A stretch of DNA of 64,000 nucleotides from Pyropia yezoensis (taxonomy: Eukaryota; Rhodophyta; Bangiophyceae; Bangiales; Bangiaceae). Shown piece by piece: positions 11,101 to 19,972 of this stretch (within the stretch, counting starts at the first letter, position 1; each line of letters starts with the position of its first letter). The notes under the pieces were generated by a model. It ran no database searches. It was given only the letters and a program-made list of their open reading frames with translations, and had not been told where the DNA came from. The position numbers were made by a program, and so were the translations under genes. The stretch covers positions 16,249,816 to 16,313,815 of the forward strand of contig CM020619.1 of assembly GCA_009829735.1 (NCBI GenBank), in the 5' to 3' direction.

Positions 11101-13386
11101 GCAAAAGGTACTCACCCCCACCTCCCATGGTGAGTCCACAGACGCCACCAGCGGCATCGGCTCGGCGACGAGGGACGTGAGCAGGGAACCGTGGCCCTGG
11201 ACAAGCAGCAGCGCCCGCGGCGGCGGCGGCGGTGCCGTCACTCCCCCGCCGGCGCCACCGTCGGCGACGGCAGCGACGAGTGCCGCGACGTCTGATGCGG
11301 ACACCCACAGCCCCCCGTCGGCCGCGCCCGCGTCCCACGTGACGGCCGCGCCCCCATCCTCCTCCCCACTCCCATTGTGGTGGGGGACGAGCCGGAGGCG
11401 GGACCCCGTCCCAAACCGCCCCCGGTCCACCAAGAAGAGCGCCCCCTCCACCCCATCTACCATCAGCGGCTCAAACGCCACCTCCTCGCCGGCAGGGGAA
11501 TCGGCGTCGCTTCCCACCAGCGTCCACCCCGCATACTCAGCGGCGCCGCCGGCCCAGCGGCGGTAGCGGATGGCAAAGTGGCGGCACGACGCCCCCGCCG
11601 CCACCGCAACGCCCCCGTCGAGAGCGGCGGCCACGTCACCAGCCTCCTTGTAGACAGTCGGGTGGCCCTGCACCACGTGGCGCAGCGGCACCACTTCCGG
11701 TACAATGGCCCACTGGCGGACGACATCGGCCGCCACCTCCCGGGTGGGGGCAGCCAGGTCAGGGGCCGCCCCGCCGGCCCCGCCGGCAGGGGTGGGGTTG
11801 GCGGGCACCACTCGCACGGGCTGCACACGCACCGTGTCGTGATCGCGAAAGAGAAGGGGAGTCAGCTCATAGGCGACCACACCGGGGGCCACCAGTTCCC
11901 GGGGGAGGAGCTCGTGGCGACGGTCCACCACGGGCGGCAAAAGCGGAGGAGGTGCCGGCGGGCCGCCCCCTCCTACACCCCCGATGACTGCCGCTGCCGC
12001 AGCCACCCTTGGAGTCGCCGCCGCCGCAGGGACGGTCGTCCACAGGCGCAGCCGCCACTGCCGCCACGACCCCGCCAGCCCCTCCATCCGATGGTAGTGA
12101 AGCTGCCGGACTGTGGCATGCAGCGACCGCACATCCTCCCGGTCCTGTGCAACCACCACATCCCGCCCGAGGGCGGGCGTCCACCGCCGCACCGCCACCG
12201 TGTCTTTGGCCACCGCCCCTCCACCCGCGCCCACCACTCCTGCCGGCGGCGGAGGCATCAGCAGTAGGCAAACTGCCTTCGTGGGGGGCCAGGATGGGGG
12301 CAGGGTCACCTCCCAAGTGGCCATCCCGTGATACAGCCGCTGCGAGCGGGTGGCGGGGAGGGAAGCCCCCCCCTCCTCCGCCGTTGCTGTCAGGGCCCAC
12401 CCCACATAGTCGCTGGCGTAGCGCTGGTAGCGCACCACCAGCGGCGGGTCTCCGCAACCGTCGGCGGCCGCCATCGGTGCGGCGACTGCTACCGAGAGTT
12501 GCGGGCGCAGCGGCGCCGGCGCGCCACCCACCCCCCCCGCGCCGGCAGGGACGTCGGCGGCCAGCGACAGAGCGGCACCCGGACCCACCCGAAGCACCAC
12601 CTGCGCCCCGTCGGCGGGGGTCCACATGCAGGGTGGCCGGACGGCCCCTGCCCCAGTCACGGCCCCCTCGCTGTCGCCGCCGTCACAGTCGGCGGGGGTG
12701 AGGGTCACGGCCAGCCGGTCAACGTCTGGGGGAAAGGCGGCCCGATCAATGAGCACACACCGCTCGTGCACCCCCTCACCGCTACTGCCCCTGCTACCGC
12801 CACCGCCGCCGCCGCCTGCCGGGGGCAGAGTCACAAACGCGTCGACCGCATAGTTCGTGCCCTCCCCTGACACGCCTAGGTGGTACAGCCCAGTGGTCAC
12901 AGCACCCCGCCCCCCCCCCGCCGCCCCCCCAGCAGCGGCGGCACCGGCCGGGCAGAGGCGGAGGGTGAGGAAGCGCCCACCCCCGCCAAAGGCCTTCACT
13001 TCCCCCCCCACCCCGCCTACCCCCTGCAGCAGGTACACGTGGGAGCCGGCCACCGCGGCAGGTGCCCCCACCATCCGATCCCCGCCGTCGGTGGCCGCCC
13101 AGGCGCCGAGGCGGGGGCGGAGGCCAAGGGCGCTCCCCGGGGGGGGGGCAGGGACCCGGTAGAGGGCGCCCCAGGCGTCGGTTGCCACCACCCGGCCGCG
13201 GCCGCCAGGTGCCCGGACTGGGCTCACCGCCGCAGGAGGGGGGGGGGGAGGGGTGCTAGCCCCGCCATTGCCGCCGCCGCCGCCGCTGCCGCCGCCGCTG
13301 CCGTCGTCAGCTGCCCACGCCCATAGCGTCCACCCCTCATAGTCCCCCAGGTGGCGGCGGTAGTGGACAGTGACGGCGCCGACCAT
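8195..13386 (-). CDS. Type I pullulanase-like GH13 starch-debranching enzyme with CBM41-like modules (frame break near C-terminus)
   Basis: Reads from ATG at 13386 for about 1565 residues in one frame. Four pullulanase-associated (CBM41-like) starch-binding modules can be seen, starting near residues 1, 316, 426 and 601 (for example HYRRHLGDYEGWTLWAW, RYQRYASDYVGWALTA). A CBM48-like sandwich lies near 870. The GH13 barrel has all four conserved regions: DVVFNH (Asp1146), GFRFDLMG (nucleophile Asp1246), YGEPWTGG (acid/base Glu1275) and YVECHDN (Asp1355); YAWGYMP replaces the usual YNWGYDP motif of type I pullulanases. It should hydrolyse alpha-1,6 branches of storage starch. At a G15 tract (8666-8680) the frame fails: the family-like C-terminal strand region (WTAVVVLLNPTRAAVLFPLP) continues in a frame needing +1 or -2 bases, ending at 8195. 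Without this shift the frame runs as nonsense to 7981. No signal or transit peptide is evident at the chosen start; an upstream exon cannot be excluded. Confidence 0.85.
8666..8680. repeat. G15 tract at the pullulanase frame break
   Basis: Fifteen consecutive G on the plus strand (poly-C in the coding strand). Upstream of it the catalytic frame is correct; downstream the conserved C-terminal sequence is in another frame. Adding one base would reconnect them, as would losing two. Confidence 0.85.
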
Positions 13387-14177
13387 GGGACCGGGCGGGG
13401 AGGGGGGGCAGGCAGGGAGGGGAATGGCGGCCGGGGGAGCCTTCCCGGCGTACCCCGGGCCTTCGAGGCGGAGGGTCCCTTACCACACAGGCCCGGTCAG
13501 CCGCGGTGGCGAGGCGAAGGGGGAGAGCGGAAGGGGGCGCCGTAGGGGCGTGTGAGCAGACCCGCCGTGACGAGCAAGGTCGAGAGGGAGTGGCAAGAGC
13601 CGGGAGGATCGCGGCTGAGGGTACGCATTCCCGGTGTGTGGGTACAGGCCCAGACGCCTACAAGCAATCACCGGTGGTCGCCTGCAAAGAGGCCGATTCC
13701 ATGTGCAAAGCTATCGCTCTTTTTCCAATTATGTCCTGCCAGGTCAAAGTCAAGATCAAGATCAAGAAGCGGAACCAGCTCTCAGCCATCCATTCGGCCG
13801 GATAGTTACCATCGACCAATGGGAAGTGGACCCGGACCCAGTCTTGACTTGGACCAGGTCGGACCGATTTGGGAGAAGAGCCATACATATTTTCTCTGTT
13901 GTTTGTTGGTTGCCGCTCTGTGTGCGAGCAGCGCGGCCGCGGGGGGGTGGCCCCCTTCCCGCCGCACCCCCGCGCGGTCACCCGACCGCTATGGCCGCCG
14001 ACGCCACCGCCGTCGCCGCCCCCCACCTCACCCCCCACACAGGGCCCGCTTTAGCAACCTGCTCGCGCCCCCGCGTCGTCCTCCTCCTCTGGCTCCTCCT
14101 TGCCACCTCCCTGCGCCGACTGCCGCCGCCGCGCCGCCAACCGGGTGGCCATGCCCGACGATGGGGCCACCACATCC
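13387..14177. other. Intergenic region upstream of pullulanase
   Basis: Contains a less biased block at about 13600-13920 with an AT-rich stretch around 13880-13910. A CCAAT motif sits at 13816-13820 (ATTGG when read in the direction of the pullulanase). Another small repeat, AAGATCAAGATCAAGAAG, lies at about 13750-13770. No coding region is supportable. Confidence 0.5.
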
Positions 14178-16318
14178 TCATCCGCGTCCGCGTCGGCGTC
14201 GACGCCGGTGACGCCGACGCCGTCGCCGCCACGCCCGCCGCTGTCGTGGCCGCCAACCCCACCGCTGACGCTGCCACCGCCGCTGCCGCCGTCGCCGCGC
14301 GCCGCTTCGGCCACGCCGGCAGCCAGCCGTGGCCGCTGCCGCCGCCGTGACGGGAACGGCCGAGGCCACCACCGGCGGAGACGAGGCCGGCGACGATGCC
14401 TTGGCGGCGGCCGGCGACGTGGCCACGGCGTCACCCCCTGCATCCCCTTCCTCCACTCCTCCAACCCTCCTTCTCATCGTCTCCCCGTCGGTGCTGCCGC
14501 TACCACTGACGCCGTGACGGCCGCTGCCGCTGTCACTGCCGCTGCCGCTGCCACTGCCGCTGCCGCTGTCACTGCCGCTGCCGCTGCCACTGCCGCTGCC
14601 GCCGCCACCACCGCCCGGCGCGTCCCCGTCCCCACCCACCGGCCGGCAGCGGCGCTTGGCCACCAGCGCTGTCACGGTCGCCACCACGGGTGGGGCGGCG
14701 GGACCTCCCCGGCGGCGGCGGGCGCGGCAGCGGCCACGCCCAACCCCGCAGAGCGGGCCGCCTTGACCTCTGCCGTTGCCGTCTGGCGGGCCATGGCCAC
14801 GCGGAGGTAGTTGTGGGGGTTAACACCCAGGTTCCGCGCCCCGTCTTTGATGTTGACGTTGGTGCGGATGGTACCGGCGGGGAAACTGGGTGTTGCGGAT
14901 GGTTACCCACGCGCCCCAGTCGTACATACAGAGGCCTGATAGGAGCGCCCAGTCTTGTGATGCCGTCCACCGCTTGTGGCAGCGCTGGACGGGGGGGATG
15001 GCGGGCGCAGCGGCGGCGGTGGCGGCGACAGCGGAGGTGGAAGGCGGTGGCGGCGGCAGGGGTGGTCGCGACGGCGGTGCAACGGCCCGCGGCGGCGGCC
15101 ATGGTCGCTGTCGCCTCCACAGCGGGGTTGCCTTCCTCGGGGGTCGTCGTGCGGCCATCGTCCGACCTGCCGCCCTCACTGTGGGAGGTGCCCTCGGGGG
15201 AGTGCCACGCCGTCCTCTGCCGCTTGGCCACCGCGGCTGCTGCCAACTGCGCCGTGGCACCGCGACTGGGGCCCGGTGGAACAGCCGCAGCGGCGGCGGC
15301 ACCCCCACCACAGCCCCCCACCGCCGTCGCCGCTCTCGCCGCTGTCGCCACTGTCGCTGTGTTGCTACCGCTGTCACTGCCACTGCTCCTACCGCTGCCG
15401 GTACCACTGCCACTGCCGCTGCCACTGTTGCTGCTACTGCTCCCGCTGTCGTTGCCACCACCGCCGCCGTGACCCGGCGGAGCCGCCGCCGCGGCGCGAC
15501 CGCCCCGCCGCCACGCCTGGTCACCTCGGCCGGGGACGGCCTGGAAGGAGCGGCGGGCGAGCGCCAAGAAGGTGGCGTCATCGGAAATTGACCGCGGCGC
15601 GGCGCTGGGGGGGGGAGGGGCGCGAGCCCGCCAACTCCGCCGGCGGGGAGCCGGGCGACCGCGGGCGCTTTCTTCTCTCCGCCGTCGCCGCCCCCCACCT
15701 ATCCCCGCCGCCGCCGCCGCCGCCACCGCCGCCACCGCCGCTGGCTACGACGCTGCCGCCGCCATGCCCACCCGGAGAGCCATTCCACAAAGCCGCCGCC
15801 GCCGTCGCCGCCGTCCCTTGCTCCCGCTGCTGCTGCCGGTTGCTGCCGCCTCCATTACCGTCGCCCTCCCCATCACGGTCCCCGTTGGCGTCGGCGGCGA
15901 TCGCCGCCCCCGCCGCCAACGACGACGCCGCCGCCGCCGCCTTGGCGTCTGGCGCGACAGCCCCAATCCCCCTGAGCGTCGCGGCCAGGGCGTGGAGGCG
16001 CGGAAGGAGCATCGCGACAAGGGCATCCGCCTCGACCGCCCGCCACCACCGCATCCCGCGCGCGGGGGACGGGGGCCGGCCCTCTGACGGCCTCGGTCGC
16101 TGCCGTCACCGCCACCGCCCGGCGGAGCGTGCCGAGCCCCGGGTGGCGGTCCCCACCGCGATCGCAGTCATACCGTCGCCGTCGGCATCAGTGCCAGCGC
16201 CCGCCCACCCAGACGACAGGGGGGGTACAGCCGGTCCGCCGCGGCCGCGAGGCACACCTCTGCCCGCCGCCCCGGGCGCACGGCCTCGTGGTGGGCCAGC
16301 GCGCGCGCGGCAAGACAA
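14178..16318 (-). pseudogene. Myb/SANT telobox-type gene, frame-disrupted
   Basis: On the minus strand near 14800-14990 a Myb-like domain is readable: RWTASQDWALLSGL, then YDWGAWVTIRNTQFP, then after a frame change TNVNIKDGARNLG. The last piece resembles the telobox (VDLKDKWRNL) of plant TRF-like and SMH telomere-repeat binding proteins. The break is one surplus C in a CCCC at about 14890, not a long homopolymer. Upstream frames look coding but also disagree: an Ala-rich piece begins MRWWRAVEADALVAML at 16054, and CLAAAADRLYPPC near 16240 is in another frame and meets a stop. Downstream is a Gly-Ser repeat tail (14520-14600). The left end of a retroelement fragment lies directly at its 5' side (about 16319), so promoter loss followed by decay is a simple explanation. 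Sequence error is the alternative. Confidence 0.5.
14518..14605. repeat. GC-rich minisatellite encoding Gly-Ser repeats
   Basis: Imperfect repeats of CTGCCGCTGCCGCTGTCA type. On the minus strand they read GSGSGSGSDSGSG, in the tail of the disrupted Myb gene. A related but weaker array lies at 15365-15460. Confidence 0.6.
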
Positions 16319-16325
16319 AGAGACT

Positions 16326-16976
16326 ATGTCTCAAGGAGACTGGGTTTATGTGAAATTCTATGCTAAGGGGCGGACGAAAATATCGTCTAGGACGAAGGGA
16401 CCGTATATGGTGCTACGCACAGACGGGCAGCGGTTTCTTATTGAAACACCTACGGGAGAGCAATCCCAGAGTAAATATAATATCACACGTGCTCCCCCGC
16501 TTATGGCAGGGGATCCAGTATGGAAGCGGGCACGGGAAGCCCGGGACACGTTCAACGAATGCCCCGAGGAATCCCCGGGGAAGGACGTGTTCGAACAGAT
16601 CGTCGGCCACCAGTGGGTGGAGGACGAAGAAGGGAAGCCCGACTTGGACTTCCGGGTGCGTTGGTTCGGCCACGGACCCGAAGGGGATACTTGGCACCCC
16701 AAGAAGGGTGTGCCACGAGCGGCTCAGCTGAAGTATGCCCGAAGGCACAAGCTCCCAATCAAGGGTCGGGACCAAGGGTCCCGACTATTCCCCCAATGGG
16801 GAACGGAGGACGAAGAACGACAGCCTACCCCCCAGGCAAAGAGGGGGGAATACGACGGGTCCAGTCCCTATGGGAAAGGTGGAAAACATGCAAAACTTTC
16901 CCTCACCCCTCCTTCCCGTACAGAAGAAAGAAAACACACGACGCCCCTCGAAGAGGGGGAAGACTATGCAGACTAA
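16326..16976 (+). CDS. Retroelement integrase C-terminal region with chromodomain (partial)
   Basis: About 216 residues from the first ATG in the bias-free region; the frame is open upstream into GC-rich sequence, which I regard as not part of the element. It begins with GDWVYVKFYAKGRTKISS and TKGPYMVL, the small barrel-like domain that follows the integrase core in Ty3/gypsy elements. Then comes a chromodomain with FEQIVGHQWVEDEEG, FRVRWFGHGPEGDTWHP and LKYARRHKL; chromoviruses use this to target chromatin. The tail is charged. The stop codon (16974-16976) overlaps the stop codon of the antisense ORF. It is a fragment of a polyprotein and unlikely to act alone, although domestication of the chromodomain cannot be excluded. 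Confidence 0.7.
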   Translation: MSQGDWVYVKFYAKGRTKISSRTKGPYMVLRTDGQRFLIETPTGEQSQSKYNITRAPPLMAGDPVWKRAREARDTFNECPEESPGKDVFEQIVGHQWVEDEEGKPDLDFRVRWFGHGPEGDTWHPKKGVPRAAQLKYARRHKLPIKGRDQGSRLFPQWGTEDEERQPTPQAKRGEYDGSSPYGKGGKHAKLSLTPPSRTEERKHTTPLEEGEDYAD

Positions 16977-19003
16977 TACCCCCACCTCCCGTCAGAATGG
17001 GAACCAGTGAAGTACCGAGGGCCATGCCCTCCTCCACCGCAAGCTGCCTCGGCGGCACCACGGAGGAAAAGCCTGGGGACCTGCAACATGGTATCCATGT
17101 TGGCTCTCCCCAGCTCCCGATCCAGGCGCTCTGCGAGTGCCTCCTGAGAGAGGAGTGGCAAAGCCACCGGCGGGATGTCTTGCCAGTCCGCACGGGTGGC
17201 GACTATCGCCGCCATGTCGTTAGCCAGGCCCGTGTAGGCCCGGCACAACCCCATAACAAGGGATTCCTCGTCGGCATCTCGAAGAGCAGGAGGGGGCGGG
17301 TCAAAGACCTGCCCCAAAGCGGCCACAGTAGTAACCGGGATGGGACGGGGCAACGCCAAAGGCGAGCCCCCCCGACGGAACGGAGCCACAGGCTCCGGAA
17401 CAAGAACACGGCGCCCACCCGGCGCCCGGATCTCCTCCCTAGGAGGAAAGCTCCGTGGAGGAGGGGATGTAGAGGACCGACCACCGGATGAAACCGCAGA
17501 CCCACGCTCTCCGTAACTCCCCTTAGGAGAGTTGGGCTGCATGGAGGGACGATACCGCTCCTGGTCAAAGCCAGGGAGGCGAGGTCCCTCCTCCTCCATA
17601 CTTGTCTCCGGGGCGGGAACCCGAGTCGTGGGCTCCATGCCAGGAGCATAAGGGAGCTCCTCATGCCCCAACCCCTCTTCCAAGAGGAGGACACCCTCGT
17701 AGGTCAAAGACCGCGAGCACCGAACCAGCAAGCGGGGTCGAAAGGGAAGACCAAGATAGGAGGGCAGAGCCTTGAGATGCACCTCCTCGAGGAGGAGAAG
17801 AAGGGACCGAAGGTATGCCACCCGGTCAGGGTGATCTTGGCGAAGGGCGTCAATAGGGCTCTCCTGGAGAGCCCGAAGCAGAGGAAGAGGGATAAGCCAA
17901 GCATGCCCATAGAACAGGCCGGAGGAGAGTAGCACATCCGCCACCTGAACAAGCCAGCACGCGTTCAGGGTAGCGCTGGCCGCGGAGTCAGGTCCGTCGG
18001 CCATACGCCGACTACCCCGGAGAGCTACAAGGTTGCCAATCCGCGCGGCCATGCCGCGAGGCACCTCGTACTCACTCCACCAAGTGGGGACGACCGGGTA
18101 GAACTTCAGCCGGTCTTGATGGGTGAAGCCCTCAACCTCCCGCTGCTCCGCACAGGCATAGATGCCATGGCGCCCGCGATGCCGATGCTCTGCCAACGCT
18201 TGGCGCAGGAAGTAGCCACGCGGGCGCTGCCCAATAGAAGGAAGCGGCCCCGGATAGTACGCCAGGTCGAACACAGGCATGGCTCCCTCGGGCAGCGGAG
18301 GGCGATCACAAGCTGCCTCTATCTGCCGGGCCACCTTCCGGTCATACGCAAAGCGGAGGACAGGGTAGTCCGTGGGAGTACCAATAGGGACCTCATGCAG
18401 GTCCGGGAAGAGATGAAGAAACGTCGTCCAAACGCCCGCCATACGGCGGGGGTAGACATGGACCCAGCGGTCGGTGACCACACAGGGAAGCGGGTGTGGA
18501 TAAGGCCACTCCCTCGAGAAGGAGGATATCTCCCCGAAGGGGCCAGGCCCCTCCGAGTCCGTTAACGGTGGAGCAGGTACCTCGGCCGGCGAAGCCGGAC
18601 CGGCATCACCTCGGCCACTCCCCGGTGTCGTCCATGAGGACGTCGCCCGGAGCGGCGGGTGGCATCCGAGTGGCCGAAGGACCATGGGGCGGGGAAGGAG
18701 CCGACGGGGATACGTGTCCGCCGCCGTCACCCATGGCGGCGTTGTGGTCCGATTGCCCCGACGGGGTAGCCATGACTGGCCACTCTCCGAAGGAGACGAA
18801 GGGGGAAAGTGCGTGCATGCCACCCCTACACTTGGGGTGAGGAAGAGGGGGACGCGCGCAGACCGGTGGCAGCGAGGTGGAGCCGAGGGGGGGAGGAGAC
18901 AGTGGCCATCCTTGCGGCGAGCACCCGTGGCCACCCCTCCCGCTCCGATCCACCCCTCACGGGTGGTCAGGTGGCCCCCTTCTACCCCTCGGCCCCCTAA
19001 CAC
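16973..19003 (-). CDS. Long antisense ORF associated with the retroelement; unknown function
   Basis: Open for 676 codons on the strand opposite to the pol fragment, with its stop codon overlapping the pol stop. The first about 130 residues are Pro/Arg/Ser rich and may precede the true start. From about residue 160 the sequence looks like a folded protein: DRWVHVYPRRMAGVWTTFLH, FDLAYYPGPLPSIGQRPRGY, FYPVVPTWWSEYEVPRGM, with a Leu-rich helical stretch (LRSLLLLLEEVHLKALPSYL) and many aromatic residues. A Pro/Ser-rich linker follows at about 430-540, then another helical block (LALPRPIPVTTVAALGQVF; MGLCRAYTGLANDMAAIVA). I do not recognise any family. Extra antisense ORFs between pol and the 3' LTR are known in some plant Ty3/gypsy elements; whether this is homologous to those is unknown. 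Confidence 0.55.
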   Translation of the reverse strand: MLGGRGVEGGHLTTREGWIGAGGVATGARRKDGHCLLPPSAPPRCHRSARVPLFLTPSVGVACTHFPPSSPSESGQSWLPRRGNRTTTPPWVTAADTYPRRLLPRPMVLRPLGCHPPLRATSSWTTPGSGRGDAGPASPAEVPAPPLTDSEGPGPFGEISSFSREWPYPHPLPCVVTDRWVHVYPRRMAGVWTTFLHLFPDLHEVPIGTPTDYPVLRFAYDRKVARQIEAACDRPPLPEGAMPVFDLAYYPGPLPSIGQRPRGYFLRQALAEHRHRGRHGIYACAEQREVEGFTHQDRLKFYPVVPTWWSEYEVPRGMAARIGNLVALRGSRRMADGPDSAASATLNACWLVQVADVLLSSGLFYGHAWLIPLPLLRALQESPIDALRQDHPDRVAYLRSLLLLLEEVHLKALPSYLGLPFRPRLLVRCSRSLTYEGVLLLEEGLGHEELPYAPGMEPTTRVPAPETSMEEEGPRLPGFDQERYRPSMQPNSPKGSYGERGSAVSSGGRSSTSPPPRSFPPREEIRAPGGRRVLVPEPVAPFRRGGSPLALPRPIPVTTVAALGQVFDPPPPALRDADEESLVMGLCRAYTGLANDMAAIVATRADWQDIPPVALPLLSQEALAERLDRELGRANMDTMLQVPRLFLRGAAEAACGGGGHGPRYFTGSHSDGRWGY

Positions 19004-19972
19004 AGGGCTGAGGGAACTTCACAGGAGGCCCCCTTTTCCCCTCGCTCCCGGCTACGCCAGGAGAGCCAGCCCCCTCACGTCCCTACCCTGTGCGAGCAGG
19101 GCCGTGGGAGGCGACGGGCCCTATCCTTGCTGCGTCCCCAACCCCTCGGGTGGTGATTGGAAGGAGGTGTCTCCACGTTTCCCCCCCTGTCGCTCGACGG
19201 GGGCGGCCACGATTATCTCCGCAAGGGAGAAAACCATGGGGCCGAGCTGACCCAGTGGCATCCGCCCCCCCCATGGGGATTGTGGCAGTATTGACCCCCG
19301 TGTAGGGGGGCAACACGTGCCATGCAAGGGGCGGCAGGCCACTAGCCTGACCCGTTCCTCCCCCTGCATTTGGGTCCATATTCCCTAAGTTTGGGATAGT
19401 TAGCTTAGTAGTAAATCCAACTTGGATTTGAGGGTTTTCTGCATTTATCGTCTTGAATTTTCGTGTGGCCCGGTGGGCAGGTGCTGGGGTGGGAGATTCT
19501 GAGTGGCGAGATTCTGAGGGGACCCTGGGGGGATAAGGGGAGGGACAGCGGGGCTTGGCCCTGCTTCCCCGTCCCGACCAAGAAACTGTTGGACCACACA
19601 CCATCTTCTTGTTTGTCCGTGGGGGGATCGCCCCACAACAGGGATAGAGTGTGTGCGACTTGCACTTCTTCCGGTTCCCCCGACACGGGAGGCGGCCCTT
19701 GTGCACCGCCCCAACTTGGGTGTCGCGTGTACAAGAGGTTTTTGCCACAGGGATGGGTACACTCGGCGGTCGGGACGGCATGCTGCCGAGTGGCATTTCC
19801 TCCACCGCCCGTTGAACACCAGGGAGATTTTCCCCCGGTGTCTGGGTCGCGGGTCGCAACCCCCTGGAGGCGTGGGAAGTGTAGGGACCCTATGGGCCAA
19901 GGCGGCGAGGGCGGCCAAGGTTGTGGTGTGTGACCTACCGGTCTGGCCGACGTCGCGCCGGTAACACCGAGG
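19004..19972. other. Spacer, possible 3' LTR region of the retroelement
   Basis: Open frames here are short or compositional. The stretch 19375-19460 is clearly AT-rich compared with everything around it (for example TTTGGGATAGTTAGCTTAG). A small direct repeat, GAGATTCTGAGTGGC / GAGATTCTGAGGGG, lies at about 19494-19520. No gene is supportable. Confidence 0.4.

Larger units (their letters stand above)
16319..19003. mobile_element. 5'-truncated chromodomain Ty3/gypsy-type retroelement fragment with antisense ORF
   Basis: Base composition changes abruptly near 16316: to the left, GC-rich sequence without bias-free codons; to the right, ordinary coding composition. The fragment holds the C-terminus of a pol polyprotein (integrase tail plus chromodomain, plus strand) and a long opposite-strand ORF. 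Reverse transcriptase, RNase H and the integrase core are absent, so only the 3' part of an element is present. I could not delimit LTRs: with one end missing there is no second copy to compare. A purine-rich tract at 18886-18899 is a possible polypurine tract. The AT-rich patch at 19375-19460 could belong to the 3' LTR. Confidence 0.6.

Noticed and set aside
14976-16325. N-terminal 450 codons of the plus-strand frame leading into the chromodomain ORF
   Set aside because: His/Arg/Cys/Pro-rich composition typical of the mirror of a coding minus strand; sense begins only at about 16319.
18886-19460. A defined 3' LTR of the retroelement
   Set aside because: A purine tract and an AT-rich patch are suggestive, but without a 5' copy neither boundary can be fixed, so I did not annotate an LTR.
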